Counted from the stretch's first letter, positions 6,727 to 16,598 are shown. The stretch: DNA of 64,000 bases from Oceanospirillaceae bacterium (GCA_015665455.1 JADFAD010000009.1:232254-296253), one strand, 5' to 3'. Notes: a model not told the origin generated them from the sequence alone. A program made the numbers and translations.

Positions 6727-9699
6727 ATGTTTCGAAAACGGTTTTCTATAAAGATACACATCACCACCTTGTTCATCGCCCTGATTCTTGCTGTTGGTGG
6801 GGTACTTGCTTGGTTTAATTACCTTAAGATTTCCGATCTACTCATGTCTGCATCTGACAAGATGTTCCGACAAATAGCCACTGAAGTTACCCTAGATTTC
6901 AAAGCCACGTATTTGCCTGTTGCCAGTAACGTCAAACTCATTTCTGACACCCAGCTTCCTGTGCTATCAACAAAAAGTGAACGACTTGAAAAAGTGCCTA
7001 TGATGATTTCACTTCTCAAAGGCAGTTCACAAGTTGCAGCCATTGAAGTGGGTTACCCTGATGGGGATTATTTCATTGTTAGAGCCATCACCAGCGATTA
7101 CATGAAGAGACAGTTTGATGCCCCATTCGGTGCGTCTTATATGGCTGACCACATCAACCACCAAACATCCAACTCAAAGATTGAGCGAATTTTCTTTAAT
7201 ATCATGGGAGAGAGAATAGGTTCTGAGAATACAATCCCAACCGACTACGATCCAAGGACACGTCCTTGGTTTACTGACGCAACTGAGAATACGGACCTAG
7301 TAGCAACACCACCCTACCTATTTTACTTCATAGGTAAATTGGGCATCACGCTTTCATACTTTGATACAGACAGCGGCGCTGTTATTGCTGCGGACATTAC
7401 CTTAGAACAACTAAGCCATACTATTTCCAAGCATTTTGTCACCCCTTCTTCTGAGCTCGTAATGACTGACAACAATCACGAGATCGTTGCTTATAAAGAG
7501 CGAGATCTGGTGGTTGAAAGTACGCTCGAAGGAACCCCACAAAGAGTACACCTAAGCAAGTTGAACAACCCCGTTTTAGAACACTTTTTACAGGTTGATT
7601 CAGACCAAAACACGTCCTTCAGTTATTTAGGTCAAAATTGGATAGGCACCACCCTTCCAATAAATTTGAGCCGAGGTAACATCTCACTCACAGTAATAGC
7701 ACCAGAAAATGAACTACTGGCCGAGGCGGTCGAAATAAGAAACACCTCCACCATTCTTGCCGCAGTCATTTTATTGCTTTCCCTGCCAATTACTTGGTTT
7801 TTAGCGCACCGAGTCGCTAGGCCCCTCGTAAAACTGACCCGCGAAGCGGAGTCCATTAACAAACTCGATTTTCGACAAACATCGAACACTCGATCCTTTG
7901 TTCTTGAAATTGATTACCTATCCAAATCCATCAATACAATGAAATCAACGATTAACCAATTTCTTAACTTGATAGGTTCGGTCACCGGAGAGCAAGATCT
8001 GGATCGTCTAATTAATACGGTCACAGCCGAAACGAGAAAAGCATCGACCGCCCAATCAGTGGCTCTCTACTTGATCGATGAAACTATCAACACGATTCAC
8101 CAATCCAGCTTCAGTTCTGACAACCCCAACCCTGCGCATTCCGATCGAACGGGCATGCATAATCTAAAATCATTCCCCTCATTCATTACCAGCGCAATCG
8201 AACTAAAGAAAACCCAACAACAAACCTATCAGCTCGCAAATGGGTCATCCCTTACTCATCTCGACGAGTTATTACTCGATAGCGAACTAACGGAAGCAGA
8301 GTTGGTAGCAATTCCATTAGTCGATCGAAAGAAGAATGTCATGGGTCTATTAGTGTTGACCTTTGGATTAGACGAGCAAGACAACGCCTCAACCATCAAA
8401 AGCAAAATCAGTTTCGCTCAGATATTGTCCGGCTTCTGTGCGGAATCCTTAGAGAAAAACCAACTCTACCTTGAGCAAAAAGAACTTCTCGAATCATTCA
8501 TCAAGCTCATGGCGGGTGCCATTGATGCCAAATCGCCGTATACCGGCGGTCACTGTCAAAGAGTGCCTGAATTGGCCAAGTTGCTGACTCAAGCGACCTG
8601 TGAAAGCACTAAAAAAGAATTCAAAGACTTCTCAATGAATGACGAAAAATGGGAAGAATTGCATATCGCGAGTTGGCTTCACGATTGCGGTAAAGTCACA
8701 ACACCAGAATACGTCGTCGATAAAGCCACTCGCTTGGAAACGATTTATAACCGAATTCATGAAATACGGACCCGTGTTGAAGTGATCAAACGAGATCTAG
8801 CAATTAATCACCAAACACAACGAGCTGATTTAGCACTGATAGGTGCCTTGGATGAAAACCAAGAAATTAGGCTTAAGTCAGAATACGATCAAGAAATAAA
8901 AGCACTGGAAGACGACTTTATGTTCATCGCCGAATGCAATTCTGGTGATAAATTCATGAACGAAGATAATATAAAACGACTTGAATCCATTTCAGAACGG
9001 ACGTGGTATCGAACACTCAGTGACCAAGTTGGCCTCTCTTGGGTAGAGAAAAAGCGACAAAAATTCAATTCCGATACTCTGCCAGTGAAAGAAAAGCTCC
9101 TTTCTGATAAAGCAGAACACCTAATAGAAAGAGACTGTCAAACCAACATAGGTGAAGCAAATCCTTGGGGATTCAAAATGGATGTCCCCGAAAAGAAATT
9201 TAATTTGGGTGAAGTTTACAACCTATCCATTAAGGCAGGGACATTAACCAACGAAGAACGTTTCATTATTAATGATCACATCATTCAGACCATCATAATG
9301 CTGGATAAACTCCCCTTCCCTAACCACCTAAAAGATGTCCCTGAAATTGCAGGCAATCACCATGAAAAGATGGACGGCACAGGCTATCCTCGAAAGCTAA
9401 CTTCGAGCGAAATGTCTATACCAGCCAGAATCATGGCCATCGCAGATATCTTTGAAGCATTGACGGCCAGTGACCGCCCTTACAAAGAAGCAAAATCACT
9501 GAGCGAATCACTTAAGATCATGAAGTTCATGGCGAAAGATCAACACATAGACAAGAACCTATTTGAGGTGTTTTTAAAATCGGGCACTTATTTAACGTAC
9601 GCTCAACGTTTTCTGGATGCGTCACAAATTGACAAGGTAAATATAGAGGATTACCTAGAAGCACCCGAATCAGAGAACGTTGAAAAACATGAGTCATAA
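6727..9699 (+). CDS. membrane Cache-HAMP-GAF-HD-GYP sensor, putative c-di-GMP phosphodiesterase
   Basis: A 990-residue sensor protein. Order: transmembrane segment (~10-30), periplasmic double-Cache-like domain (~35-335; note the DYDPRTRPWF motif), second transmembrane segment (~340-360), HAMP (~360-415), GAF (~425-580) and HD-GYP (~590-965). Catalytic signatures include HCQRVPELA, HDCGK near residue 652 and HHEKMDGTGYP near 878. A charged insertion of about 180 residues separates the HD pair from the GYP half. HD-GYP enzymes hydrolyse cyclic-di-GMP, linking an external signal to motility or biofilm state. It starts 80 bp after the alkB-rubredoxin genes, so alkane use and surface behaviour may be co-regulated; that is inference. 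Confidence 0.88.
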   Translation: MFRKRFSIKIHITTLFIALILAVGGVLAWFNYLKISDLLMSASDKMFRQIATEVTLDFKATYLPVASNVKLISDTQLPVLSTKSERLEKVPMMISLLKGSSQVAAIEVGYPDGDYFIVRAITSDYMKRQFDAPFGASYMADHINHQTSNSKIERIFFNIMGERIGSENTIPTDYDPRTRPWFTDATENTDLVATPPYLFYFIGKLGITLSYFDTDSGAVIAADITLEQLSHTISKHFVTPSSELVMTDNNHEIVAYKERDLVVESTLEGTPQRVHLSKLNNPVLEHFLQVDSDQNTSFSYLGQNWIGTTLPINLSRGNISLTVIAPENELLAEAVEIRNTSTILAAVILLLSLPITWFLAHRVARPLVKLTREAESINKLDFRQTSNTRSFVLEIDYLSKSINTMKSTINQFLNLIGSVTGEQDLDRLINTVTAETRKASTAQSVALYLIDETINTIHQSSFSSDNPNPAHSDRTGMHNLKSFPSFITSAIELKKTQQQTYQLANGSSLTHLDELLLDSELTEAELVAIPLVDRKKNVMGLLVLTFGLDEQDNASTIKSKISFAQILSGFCAESLEKNQLYLEQKELLESFIKLMAGAIDAKSPYTGGHCQRVPELAKLLTQATCESTKKEFKDFSMNDEKWEELHIASWLHDCGKVTTPEYVVDKATRLETIYNRIHEIRTRVEVIKRDLAINHQTQRADLALIGALDENQEIRLKSEYDQEIKALEDDFMFIAECNSGDKFMNEDNIKRLESISERTWYRTLSDQVGLSWVEKKRQKFNSDTLPVKEKLLSDKAEHLIERDCQTNIGEANPWGFKMDVPEKKFNLGEVYNLSIKAGTLTNEERFIINDHIIQTIIMLDKLPFPNHLKDVPEIAGNHHEKMDGTGYPRKLTSSEMSIPARIMAIADIFEALTASDRPYKEAKSLSESLKIMKFMAKDQHIDKNLFEVFLKSGTYLTYAQRFLDASQIDKVNIEDYLEAPESENVEKHES

Positions 9700-9769
9700 A
9701 AAGCTGATGAAAAAGCATCCAATTATGAACTAAACTTATAAATCGTTATTCCCTCCCCCTAACGTTATG

Positions 9770-9797
9770 GGTCTCGGTAAAACAAGTCGCCGAGACC
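9770..9797 (+). terminator. hairpin between HD-GYP and kinase genes
   Basis: GGTCTCGG (9770-9777) pairs with CCGAGACC (9790-9797) across a 12-nt loop, 70 bp after the HD-GYP stop. The T-run is weak, so this is a possible terminator. The remainder of the 294-bp gap up to 9993 is AT-rich and probably carries the kinase promoter. Confidence 0.4.
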
Positions 9798-9993
9798 TAT
9801 TCACTGCCGCCGAAGACTCCAAAGACTCATTAATTTTTAAAGTTAACGTCACACTGAGAAGAAATATTCGAACAATTAACCTAAAATTCCTAAAGGGTTT
9901 TTAAAAACAATTACAACACCTTAAGGATTTACTTGAATTGCTTTATGGCTACCGGACTAATAATGGCGATCAACAAGGTGGGAGATAAACAGC

Positions 9994-11613
9994 TTGCTTG
10001 GTCTTAAACATGCAATACCCTCAAAATTAGGCCGACGACTTTTACTTACCATCGTTGCGTTTAGCACCGTGGTGACACTCATCACTACGATTATTCTACT
10101 GTTACTGGATTACCAACGGGACTTATCCGTAATTGAAGAACACCAACACAGGATTGAAGACGTCTACCTCAAACAACTCAGCCTAGATTTGTGGGAATTC
10201 GATATACCAGGCGTGGAACTCAAACTGGAAGGCCTACTAAATTATCCAGAGAATGATTACGTGTATATTGTATTGAAAGGTGGGGAGAAAATGGCTCACG
10301 GCGACCCGACAAAATATCCGTACTCAGAGCTGTTTGATTACCCCCTTGCCTACGATGATAGAGACATAGGAACGCTGTTCGTACAAGTCAATTATGGTTA
10401 CCTCTACGACCGACTTTTTGAAAAGGCAGTCAGTATTCTGATCACACAATTCTTTAAAACGTTCATCGTATCTCTGTTCATCCTATCGATTGTCCATCAA
10501 ATTGTGACCAGGCATCTCTATAAACTCGCTACCTTCGCACGAAACCTATCACTTGAAACGCTTGACGATACACTGGAGCTTAATCGTCAAAAACAAGATG
10601 ATGAACTTCAAATCGTAACTGACTCGTTGAACGATATGAGTAGCAATCTCAAACAGGAATTAGAGCAAAGAGTAAAGGTAGAACAAGAGCTCATTCTTGA
10701 TCGAGCCAAACTGGCTGAATTAAATAAAGAATTGGAAGAGAAAGTCCAAGAGCGCACTTCTGAATTAAGAAAAACCAATACCGAATTGTCGGTCGCTCTG
10801 GATAATGTCAATGAGATGATAGAGCAACTACAAGAAACCCAAAAGCAATTAATTGTTCGTGAAAAAATGCTTGCCACCGGAGGAATGGTGGTAGGCCTTG
10901 CGCACGAACTAAACACGCCTTTAGGTATTTGTAAAACGTCAGTGAGCGCAATCTCAGACTTTGTAGAAAAACTAAGGCACGACACTGATAACAATCATTT
11001 AAGTAAATCAGTCCTATACGGTGCTCTCAATGACATTACGTCATTAACTGACATGAGCGAAAATAACATCGATCGAATGAATGGGCTGATAGAAACGTTT
11101 AAAGAGCTTTCTGTAAGCCAAGAATGTGAAACGCTGTCTGAAATCGAAATCACACAATTTTTAAATGAGTTTGTTTTATGGAATGGAGAGCAACTCCAAA
11201 AAGAAGTAACCATAACGATCAAAAGTCCTATCAAGATCATCGTAGAAACCTTTGCAACCTCACTGCATAAAGTACTTCAGGCCCTGATTGAGAATGCAAA
11301 TACCCATGCCTTCAAAGAAAACACGGTCGGCAATATATTCATAGAAGTAAGAAAAAACGAATCCTTAGGTACAGTAAATATATCTGTCTCTGACGATGGG
11401 TGCGGGATCAAAGAGAGCGATCGCCAAAGGATCTTCGAACCTTTTTATACCACTCGAAGAAACAAAGGCGGTTTAGGGTTAGGGCTAAATATCATATATA
11501 ACTTGGTCACTCAGGCACTCGGAGGCAGTGTGGAATGTACAGACTCCCAATATGGCGGAATCTGCTTTAATATCACACTACCTCTTAATCTTCGAAATAA
11601 GCCCCGGAGTTAG
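9994..11613 (+). CDS. membrane sensor histidine kinase
   Basis: A 539-residue kinase with a transmembrane helix at ~20-40, a periplasmic sensor of ~110 residues and a second helix at ~145-170. A HAMP/coiled-coil linker follows (~175-290, EERVQERTSELRKTNTELS-like heptads), then a phosphoacceptor segment with His in GLAHELNTPLG near residue 303. The HATPase domain has the N-box ALIENANTHAF, SDDGCGIKESD and GGLGLGLNI. The start is a TTG at 9994, chosen because AGGTGGGAG lies at the right distance and no ATG fits. No response regulator is adjacent, so its partner and signal are unknown. Confidence 0.88.
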   Translation: MLGLKHAIPSKLGRRLLLTIVAFSTVVTLITTIILLLLDYQRDLSVIEEHQHRIEDVYLKQLSLDLWEFDIPGVELKLEGLLNYPENDYVYIVLKGGEKMAHGDPTKYPYSELFDYPLAYDDRDIGTLFVQVNYGYLYDRLFEKAVSILITQFFKTFIVSLFILSIVHQIVTRHLYKLATFARNLSLETLDDTLELNRQKQDDELQIVTDSLNDMSSNLKQELEQRVKVEQELILDRAKLAELNKELEEKVQERTSELRKTNTELSVALDNVNEMIEQLQETQKQLIVREKMLATGGMVVGLAHELNTPLGICKTSVSAISDFVEKLRHDTDNNHLSKSVLYGALNDITSLTDMSENNIDRMNGLIETFKELSVSQECETLSEIEITQFLNEFVLWNGEQLQKEVTITIKSPIKIIVETFATSLHKVLQALIENANTHAFKENTVGNIFIEVRKNESLGTVNISVSDDGCGIKESDRQRIFEPFYTTRRNKGGLGLGLNIIYNLVTQALGGSVECTDSQYGGICFNITLPLNLRNKPRS

Positions 11614-11638
11614 TTCAAACAGTAATTTGGGTAAATAA

Positions 11639-13672
11639 CTAAGGGGTTACAATATTGAAAGTCCCTTTTGGTTTTTCTATTAATGAAAAGAACCGAATAA
11701 GATCAAGCTTACTGCCTTCAACCGAGAGATCATCAGAGAATAATGTTTCTTTAATACCAGCTTCACCAATGGCCATTTTTATAAATAAATCATACGTTAA
11801 CTTTAAAGTTGCATCGGCATTTGGATCTAAATCCGATTTGTGATGATGCAATACCGCATTTTCAACCCTTAACACATAATTCTCTTGCAGATCAGTAAAA
11901 GAAAGATTAATCAGAAACTTTTCACCAAATGCTTCAGGCCCATTTAAGCGAACAGCCATGGATTGAAGGAAGTTCTCAATCGGAGTCTGCTCAAAGACAC
12001 CCTTCATCATCGCAATATTGACACCAACATCAGGTGAACCATGACGCAACTCAAACGCAGCCGTTAGGTACACATCTCGCCAAGGTCCTGATTCAGACTG
12101 ATAACCAAGTTGATCATACGCTTTAGCCAGTAATTCCTTAGCGCTTTCGTTACTCGATTCAGCAAACACCAAATGATTTAACAATTCAGCAACCCAACGA
12201 TACTCACCTTGATCAAACGCCTCCTTCGCGTGAACTAATAACTGTTCAGCGCCCCCCATTAACTTAACGTACTTCACTGATGAATCTTCAGGAGGAAGCG
12301 GATCGAGGTTTGCAGGGTTTGCGTCGTACCAACCTAAATAGGCTTGATAAACGGCCTTTGCATTATGCTTAGTAGTTCCATAATACCCTCGATTCGAAAA
12401 GGATTGCTGCAAGTTCGGAGGAAGTACGATTTGCTCGGCAATTTCGGTCGAAGTCAAACCGTCGTTCAACATGCGGACCGACTGATCATGGATATATTTA
12501 TACATGTCTCGTTGATTTTCTAGGAACTGAACAATGGAGTCTTGCCCCCACAAAGGCCAGTGATGACTGCCGAAATACATGTCAGCTTCACCCAATAACT
12601 CGATGGCTTGATCAATAGAATCACTCCACTTCACTGCATCTCGAACTTTTGTTCCCCTTAAGGTATATAAGTTATGCATTGTCCGAGACACCAACTCAGC
12701 ACCACAGAAAGCTTTTAGCTCTGGTAAATAAAATGTGAACTCTGCGGGTGCTTCGGAACCAGACACAATCTGAAACTCAAATTCAACACCATCCAGCACC
12801 AATTCCTGTCCCGTTTCTTTGATCAACACATTGGGTTCCAAAATACCAAAAGCGCCAAACGCAGGTTCTTTACCGAGCCCCGATCCTACATGCCCTCGCT
12901 CTGAACGAGGTAGGCGCTTTCCATACATGAACATTGCTCGACGCCCCATAGCCATCCCCGCAACAATGTTCTCGCTTGTGGCCTCCTCCATAAACCCTTC
13001 AGGGGCGATAACCTTAATGTTTTGCTCTTCCACTTCTTGGGCGCTTGCTATGCCCAAGGCACCACCGAAATGATCAATATGGCTGTGAGTAAATAAAATT
13101 GCAGTAACTGGTTTATCGCCTAGCTTCTTTCTTACAAAATCCATAGCAACTTTAGCCGTTTCAGCCGTAGTAAGAGGGTCTACAACAATCCAACCTGTCT
13201 TACCTTCAATGACGGTCATATTGGCTAAATCAAAACCACGAACTTGGTAAATACCTTCTGATAACTTAAATAAACCATGGATGTTATTTAACTTGGCTTG
13301 ACGCCATAGACTAGGGTTCACACTATCAGGCGCCGCACCATCAACAAATTCATACGACGTAGTGTCCCAAGAGGTGTTTCCGTGCTTATCTGTCACTTGT
13401 AGATCAGGTATCGTAGCGATGAACCCATGATGTGAGTCTTTGAAGTCTCGTTGATCATGAAAAGGAAGCGACTCAAGGACTTTCCGATTGGCTTCTATTG
13501 TGAATTCTGACGCGGGGGTAAAGCCATACTGATCAGGTTCATCAGATCCGTAAGAGCTTAACGTTGTGTTCGTTGTATTACTGGAATCGCAACCACTCAT
13601 TCCAACAACTAACGCCAAAGTACTGACTGCTAAAACACCTAATTTCAAGATACATCTCCAATTCAATCCCAT
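11639..13672 (-). CDS. exported alkyl sulfatase (SdsA1-like metallo-beta-lactamase fold), lipoprotein
   Basis: A 677-residue enzyme of the linear primary alkylsulfatase family, which cleaves sulfate esters of medium- to long-chain alcohols such as dodecyl sulfate. A lipoprotein signal (VVGMSGC, Cys near 28) is followed by the metallo-beta-lactamase domain with the two-zinc motif THSHIDHFGG near residue 196. Further conserved segments are FCGAELVSRTMHNLYTLRG and GSHHWPLWG. An alpha-helical dimerisation domain and a C-terminal SCP2-like domain (~555-677) complete the family's usual length. The released alcohol would join alkane-oxidation intermediates. An AraC-type regulator gene lies 77 bp upstream on the same strand and may control it. 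Confidence 0.92.
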   Translation of the reverse strand: MGLNWRCILKLGVLAVSTLALVVGMSGCDSSNTTNTTLSSYGSDEPDQYGFTPASEFTIEANRKVLESLPFHDQRDFKDSHHGFIATIPDLQVTDKHGNTSWDTTSYEFVDGAAPDSVNPSLWRQAKLNNIHGLFKLSEGIYQVRGFDLANMTVIEGKTGWIVVDPLTTAETAKVAMDFVRKKLGDKPVTAILFTHSHIDHFGGALGIASAQEVEEQNIKVIAPEGFMEEATSENIVAGMAMGRRAMFMYGKRLPRSERGHVGSGLGKEPAFGAFGILEPNVLIKETGQELVLDGVEFEFQIVSGSEAPAEFTFYLPELKAFCGAELVSRTMHNLYTLRGTKVRDAVKWSDSIDQAIELLGEADMYFGSHHWPLWGQDSIVQFLENQRDMYKYIHDQSVRMLNDGLTSTEIAEQIVLPPNLQQSFSNRGYYGTTKHNAKAVYQAYLGWYDANPANLDPLPPEDSSVKYVKLMGGAEQLLVHAKEAFDQGEYRWVAELLNHLVFAESSNESAKELLAKAYDQLGYQSESGPWRDVYLTAAFELRHGSPDVGVNIAMMKGVFEQTPIENFLQSMAVRLNGPEAFGEKFLINLSFTDLQENYVLRVENAVLHHHKSDLDPNADATLKLTYDLFIKMAIGEAGIKETLFSDDLSVEGSKLDLIRFFSLIEKPKGTFNIVTP

Positions 13673-13749
13673 GTGAATGAAATTATCTTAAATTAGAATG
13701 AGTCAATGAGATCGGTCTCTTTACGCCAAAGTATTATCCCCAGAGACAA

Positions 13750-14763
13750 TCAACCATATTTATTACGGTAATCGGTTGGACTACAGCCATTCCAGCGCTG
13801 AAATGCGCGATTGAAATTACTTGAATCAGAGAACCCCAACTTCAAAGCAATATCATTCACTGTATTGTTGGTTTGAACTAGGAAGTAATGAGCTAATTCT
13901 TTTTGTTTTTCTTGTAAGAGGGATCGAAAACTAACCCCCTCTTCTTTCAAGTAGCGACTTAAAGTACGCTCACTTAAATTAAGAACATCAGCAATCGAAG
14001 CCAAACTCGGTTCACCAGATAAGAGTAAGGAATGCAGAATGTGTTTCACTCGCTCACTCCAAGATAGAGCATTCATGGTTCCCAAATAGTTTTTTACTAC
14101 CGCTTCATTTTGAGCCGCTAATTCTTTATCCCCTAATATAAGGGTGTTTTCTAAAACTGTTCGATCCATCCAAAGACAATTTGTAGATTCTTTAAAACTT
14201 ATTTCACAGCCAAAGAGATCTTTCCAGGGCACAATGTCTTCTGGTTTAGATCGTTGCAAGTCTACTTTAAGTATAAATTCTCGATCAGAAACGACTTGTT
14301 TCGTTAACTGCAGAACTGTGGCAAAAAAAGCGTCTATTGCCAATTCACTGATATGGATGCCTTTTAAGGGTTCAATAATAAAGCCTAATTGGTCGGGCTT
14401 TCTTTCTAGCTTAAGTAAAACAGAGTTACTCACCAAAACATAATAATCAGCCAATTTCTGAATGGCCTGAGCTAACGAATCACATGTGAGAAACAAAAGC
14501 CCTAAAGCTCTAAAGTGCATAGGCTGAGCTTGCTTTGCTACCTCAAAACCAAACGCTGGATTCCCTGTCGCTTCTTCAGATAAGCGCCAAAGACGAGTCA
14601 TCAATTCAATCGAAATTCTATCTTCCGGGCTATTTTCAATTTCATTTAAATCTAAGCCCACGCATTTAAGAATAGGTTCAGGATCAACACCCGAAACTTC
14701 CAATGCGCGTGATATTGCTAACGTCCAGGCCGCAAGCGTTGTGTATTTAAGGTCTGTCATCAT
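13750..14763 (-). CDS. AraC-family transcriptional regulator
   Basis: A 337-residue regulator with an N-terminal arabinose-binding-like effector domain (~20-205, including PMHFRALGLLFLTCDSL). The C-terminal AraC helix-turn-helix pair (~235-335) has LSERTLSRYLKEEGVSFRSLL and the signature IALKLGFSDSSNFNRAFQRW. This architecture is common in regulators of fatty acid, alkane or ornithine use. It lies 77 bp upstream of the alkylsulfatase gene on the same strand, making that gene its probable target. The effector is unknown. Confidence 0.88.
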   Translation of the reverse strand: MMTDLKYTTLAAWTLAISRALEVSGVDPEPILKCVGLDLNEIENSPEDRISIELMTRLWRLSEEATGNPAFGFEVAKQAQPMHFRALGLLFLTCDSLAQAIQKLADYYVLVSNSVLLKLERKPDQLGFIIEPLKGIHISELAIDAFFATVLQLTKQVVSDREFILKVDLQRSKPEDIVPWKDLFGCEISFKESTNCLWMDRTVLENTLILGDKELAAQNEAVVKNYLGTMNALSWSERVKHILHSLLLSGEPSLASIADVLNLSERTLSRYLKEEGVSFRSLLQEKQKELAHYFLVQTNNTVNDIALKLGFSDSSNFNRAFQRWNGCSPTDYRNKYG

Positions 14764-14911
14764 AAATTAGGCAAAATCAAATATTTTAATACATTGTACG
14801 TGAAGCTAACCATAAAACGTTAGGCTGGCCTTACTGATCAATATCTATCTACAAAATACTGTGTCATATACGAGTTTGAATCAAGGCGATTAGACTATAT
14901 GGAGAGAATCA

Positions 14912-14974
14912 ATGATGAAACGAGTGAAGAGAATAAAACATAAAAAAGGAGCATTGTTAACACTGAGAAATTAA
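14912..14974 (+). CDS. possible 20-residue basic peptide
   Basis: ATGATGAAACGAG at 14912 opens a 20-codon ORF whose product begins MMKRVKRIKHKK and ends LLTLRN*, almost half Lys/Arg. A good Shine-Dalgarno, GGAGAG, sits 5 nt before the ATG, which is why I list it. It lies alone in a 260-bp gap between two leftward genes. There is no homology I can recall; chance occurrence is a serious alternative. Confidence 0.25.
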   Translation: MMKRVKRIKHKKGALLTLRN

Positions 14975-15023
14975 AGAATCCGGTCACTGGTAGTATCCAT
15001 AGACCGAATTCAATAATCATTAA

Positions 15024-15257
15024 TTAAGCAAGGTCTGCGATTGCAGCACCAAAATTAATGTGGAACGGCTGACCTTCAACAACAAGAGCAGGTACCGACT
15101 GAACGCCAGCAGATTTTGCAGCTTCCAGTTGATCTTTTTCTTCAGCCAAATGAACTACTTTTACCGAATACTGTTTAGGATCCAGAGCTGTCACAAATTG
15201 AGACTCAGCATCAACACAGATTGGGCAACCAGCATGATAAAAAATTGCAGACTTCAT
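15024..15257 (-). CDS. small glutaredoxin/thioredoxin-fold protein with CPIC motif
   Basis: A 77-residue protein beginning MKSAIFYHAGCPICVDAESQF, with an N-terminal CxxC active-site motif, a central Lys/Glu-rich helix and the cis-proline segment SVPALVV. This is a minimal glutaredoxin-like fold. It is likely a cytoplasmic thiol oxidoreductase or a partner in metal or Fe-S handling. AAGGAA precedes its ATG at suitable spacing. It lies downstream of a lone transposase-OrfA-like gene and a secreted protein gene on the same strand. Its substrate is unknown. Confidence 0.8.
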   Translation of the reverse strand: MKSAIFYHAGCPICVDAESQFVTALDPKQYSVKVVHLAEEKDQLEAAKSAGVQSVPALVVEGQPFHINFGAAIADLA

Positions 15258-15340
15258 AAAATATTCCTTTTTTATTTCATAAGTTAAGTTTTACATTTAT
15301 TTTTACAACACTTGATCAAAGCAGCCTAGATTGAAAGTCA

Positions 15341-15604
15341 TTAACACTCTTTCCTAGCAAGCTGCTTTTTTAATAAATCTATTTCCAGTAACGAATCAGC
15401 TAATAACTGTTTGAGTCGGTTGTTTTCTTGACCTAAAGACCCACACGACTCATACACATCAGATAACCTGTAACGAGCACGCCAGTTATAGAAAGTGGCA
15501 ACAGAAATACAATGTTTGTCACAAATCTCTTGTGGCGTCATACCTGCACTCTGCTCTAACAGAATCGTTTTTATTTCACTTTCTGTATAACGCTTTTTTG
15601 TCAT
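15341..15604 (-). CDS. IS3-family OrfA-like HTH protein, without OrfB
   Basis: An 87-residue protein of the HTH_Tnp_1 type seen in OrfA of IS3/IS407 elements. The helix-turn-helix (QSAGMTPQEICDKHCISVATFYNWRARY) is followed by a leucine zipper-like tail (ENNRLKQLLADSLLEIDLLKKQL). In an intact element OrfB (DDE transposase) would follow on the minus strand at lower coordinates, but a glutaredoxin-like gene is there instead. I see no terminal inverted repeats. It is therefore either a relic or a domesticated DNA-binding protein. The reading frame is undamaged. Confidence 0.75.
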   Translation of the reverse strand: MTKKRYTESEIKTILLEQSAGMTPQEICDKHCISVATFYNWRARYRLSDVYESCGSLGQENNRLKQLLADSLLEIDLLKKQLARKEC

Positions 15605-15678
15605 AAAAAGTCCATTTATATGATCTATATGAAGCGGGGAGAATCCACATAGACCAATGATTCCTAATTAAAACAAAT

Positions 15679-16443
15679 TTACTTTTCTGCCAGTTCAATC
15701 TGTGGAACAAATCCAGGTAAACTCAAATTACCCGATGCCACTTTATGAACATTTTTCACACAAAGAAGAGGACTGTGAACGCTGGTGTTAACCTGCAGAC
15801 CAGCAGTCACACCATCAAAGTTAAAAGTAGTCGGGAAGCCAAGTTCTTTCATAGGTACATTGATCGTTACTGTGTTACTTGCCAACTCAGGCTCATAACC
15901 AGGGCTGTCTAACATGATAGGAAGGCCAGGCCATGTTGCAGGTAATCTTGGGGTAGCACCTTTTGGAATGTCTTTAACTTTAAGTCCCGCAGGTCCGCAA
16001 CTTGCGTCTTCTGTCAACACAACCCAATGGCTGTGCCATACATTACCATCGTTATCAAGCTTTCCATCGTTGTTTTCATCGTACTTAGGCGTATCATCAA
16101 AATCAGGATGTGCAGTTAAAGCAAGAGCCAAAATACCTTCATTGTGATCAAAACCAACCGCGTAAGTGTCCAAAGACGTTGGCCATACATAACTAAACAC
16201 TTTGCTGCCAGCAAGCTTTCCAGTCTTTGTAGGCTTAGCTGAACCAATCTCACCACTTACTTCTTGCTGAAATACTAAGTTAGTACCATTTCGGGTCACT
16301 TTAGCGTGAATAATATCGAACGTCTGTTCTACATCCTTATTACTCTTCGCTTGAATATGTCCATCATGGCCTGGTCCAGCTTGAGCAATACCCTGTATGC
16401 CTAGGCCTACACACAATGCCAATGCTACGCGATTAAATTTCAT
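15679..16443 (-). CDS. secreted protein of unknown function
   Basis: A 254-residue protein with a clear Sec signal peptide (MKFNRVALALCVGLGIQGIAQA, cleavage after ~22). The mature part starts GPGHDGHIQ and looks all-beta, with an acidic Ca-binding-like stretch (DENNDGKLDNDGNVWHSHW, near residue 123). It has only two Cys (CGPAG and LLCVKN), likely forming a disulfide. It is divergent from a Cys-rich MarR regulator across a 199-bp region with a long palindrome, so it is a likely target of that regulator. I do not recognise the family with certainty. Confidence 0.7.
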   Translation of the reverse strand: MKFNRVALALCVGLGIQGIAQAGPGHDGHIQAKSNKDVEQTFDIIHAKVTRNGTNLVFQQEVSGEIGSAKPTKTGKLAGSKVFSYVWPTSLDTYAVGFDHNEGILALALTAHPDFDDTPKYDENNDGKLDNDGNVWHSHWVVLTEDASCGPAGLKVKDIPKGATPRLPATWPGLPIMLDSPGYEPELASNTVTINVPMKELGFPTTFNFDGVTAGLQVNTSVHSPLLCVKNVHKVASGNLSLPGFVPQIELAEK

Positions 16444-16529
16444 GTTGATTTCCTTCTTTGGTCGTCAGAGCTTCTGGACTTAGCTTTCAGTATTGCCTCA
16501 AATTAAGTCCGTTTATATTGTTACCGGTC

Positions 16530-16561
16530 AGTTTTTAGCTATATTGTGTTGACTAAAAACT
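16530..16561. promoter_or_regulatory. inverted repeat in the secreted-protein/MarR intergenic region
   Basis: AGTTTTTAG (16530-16538) and CTAAAAACT (16553-16561) are perfect inverted copies 14 bp apart, between the two divergent starts. It may be a second operator or part of the promoter of the leftward gene. Confidence 0.4.
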
Positions 16562-16598
16562 TTCAGCTAGTTTAAATACATTCAAGCACACCCGTCAA

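Noticed and set aside
10608..10994. 128-codon minus-strand frame inside the histidine kinase gene
   Set aside because: Antisense shadow of the coiled-coil and HisKA region; Ser/Leu-rich, no motif, no ribosome-binding site.
15300..15680. complete insertion sequence around the OrfA-like gene
   Set aside because: No OrfB, no terminal inverted repeats and no target-site duplication could be found.
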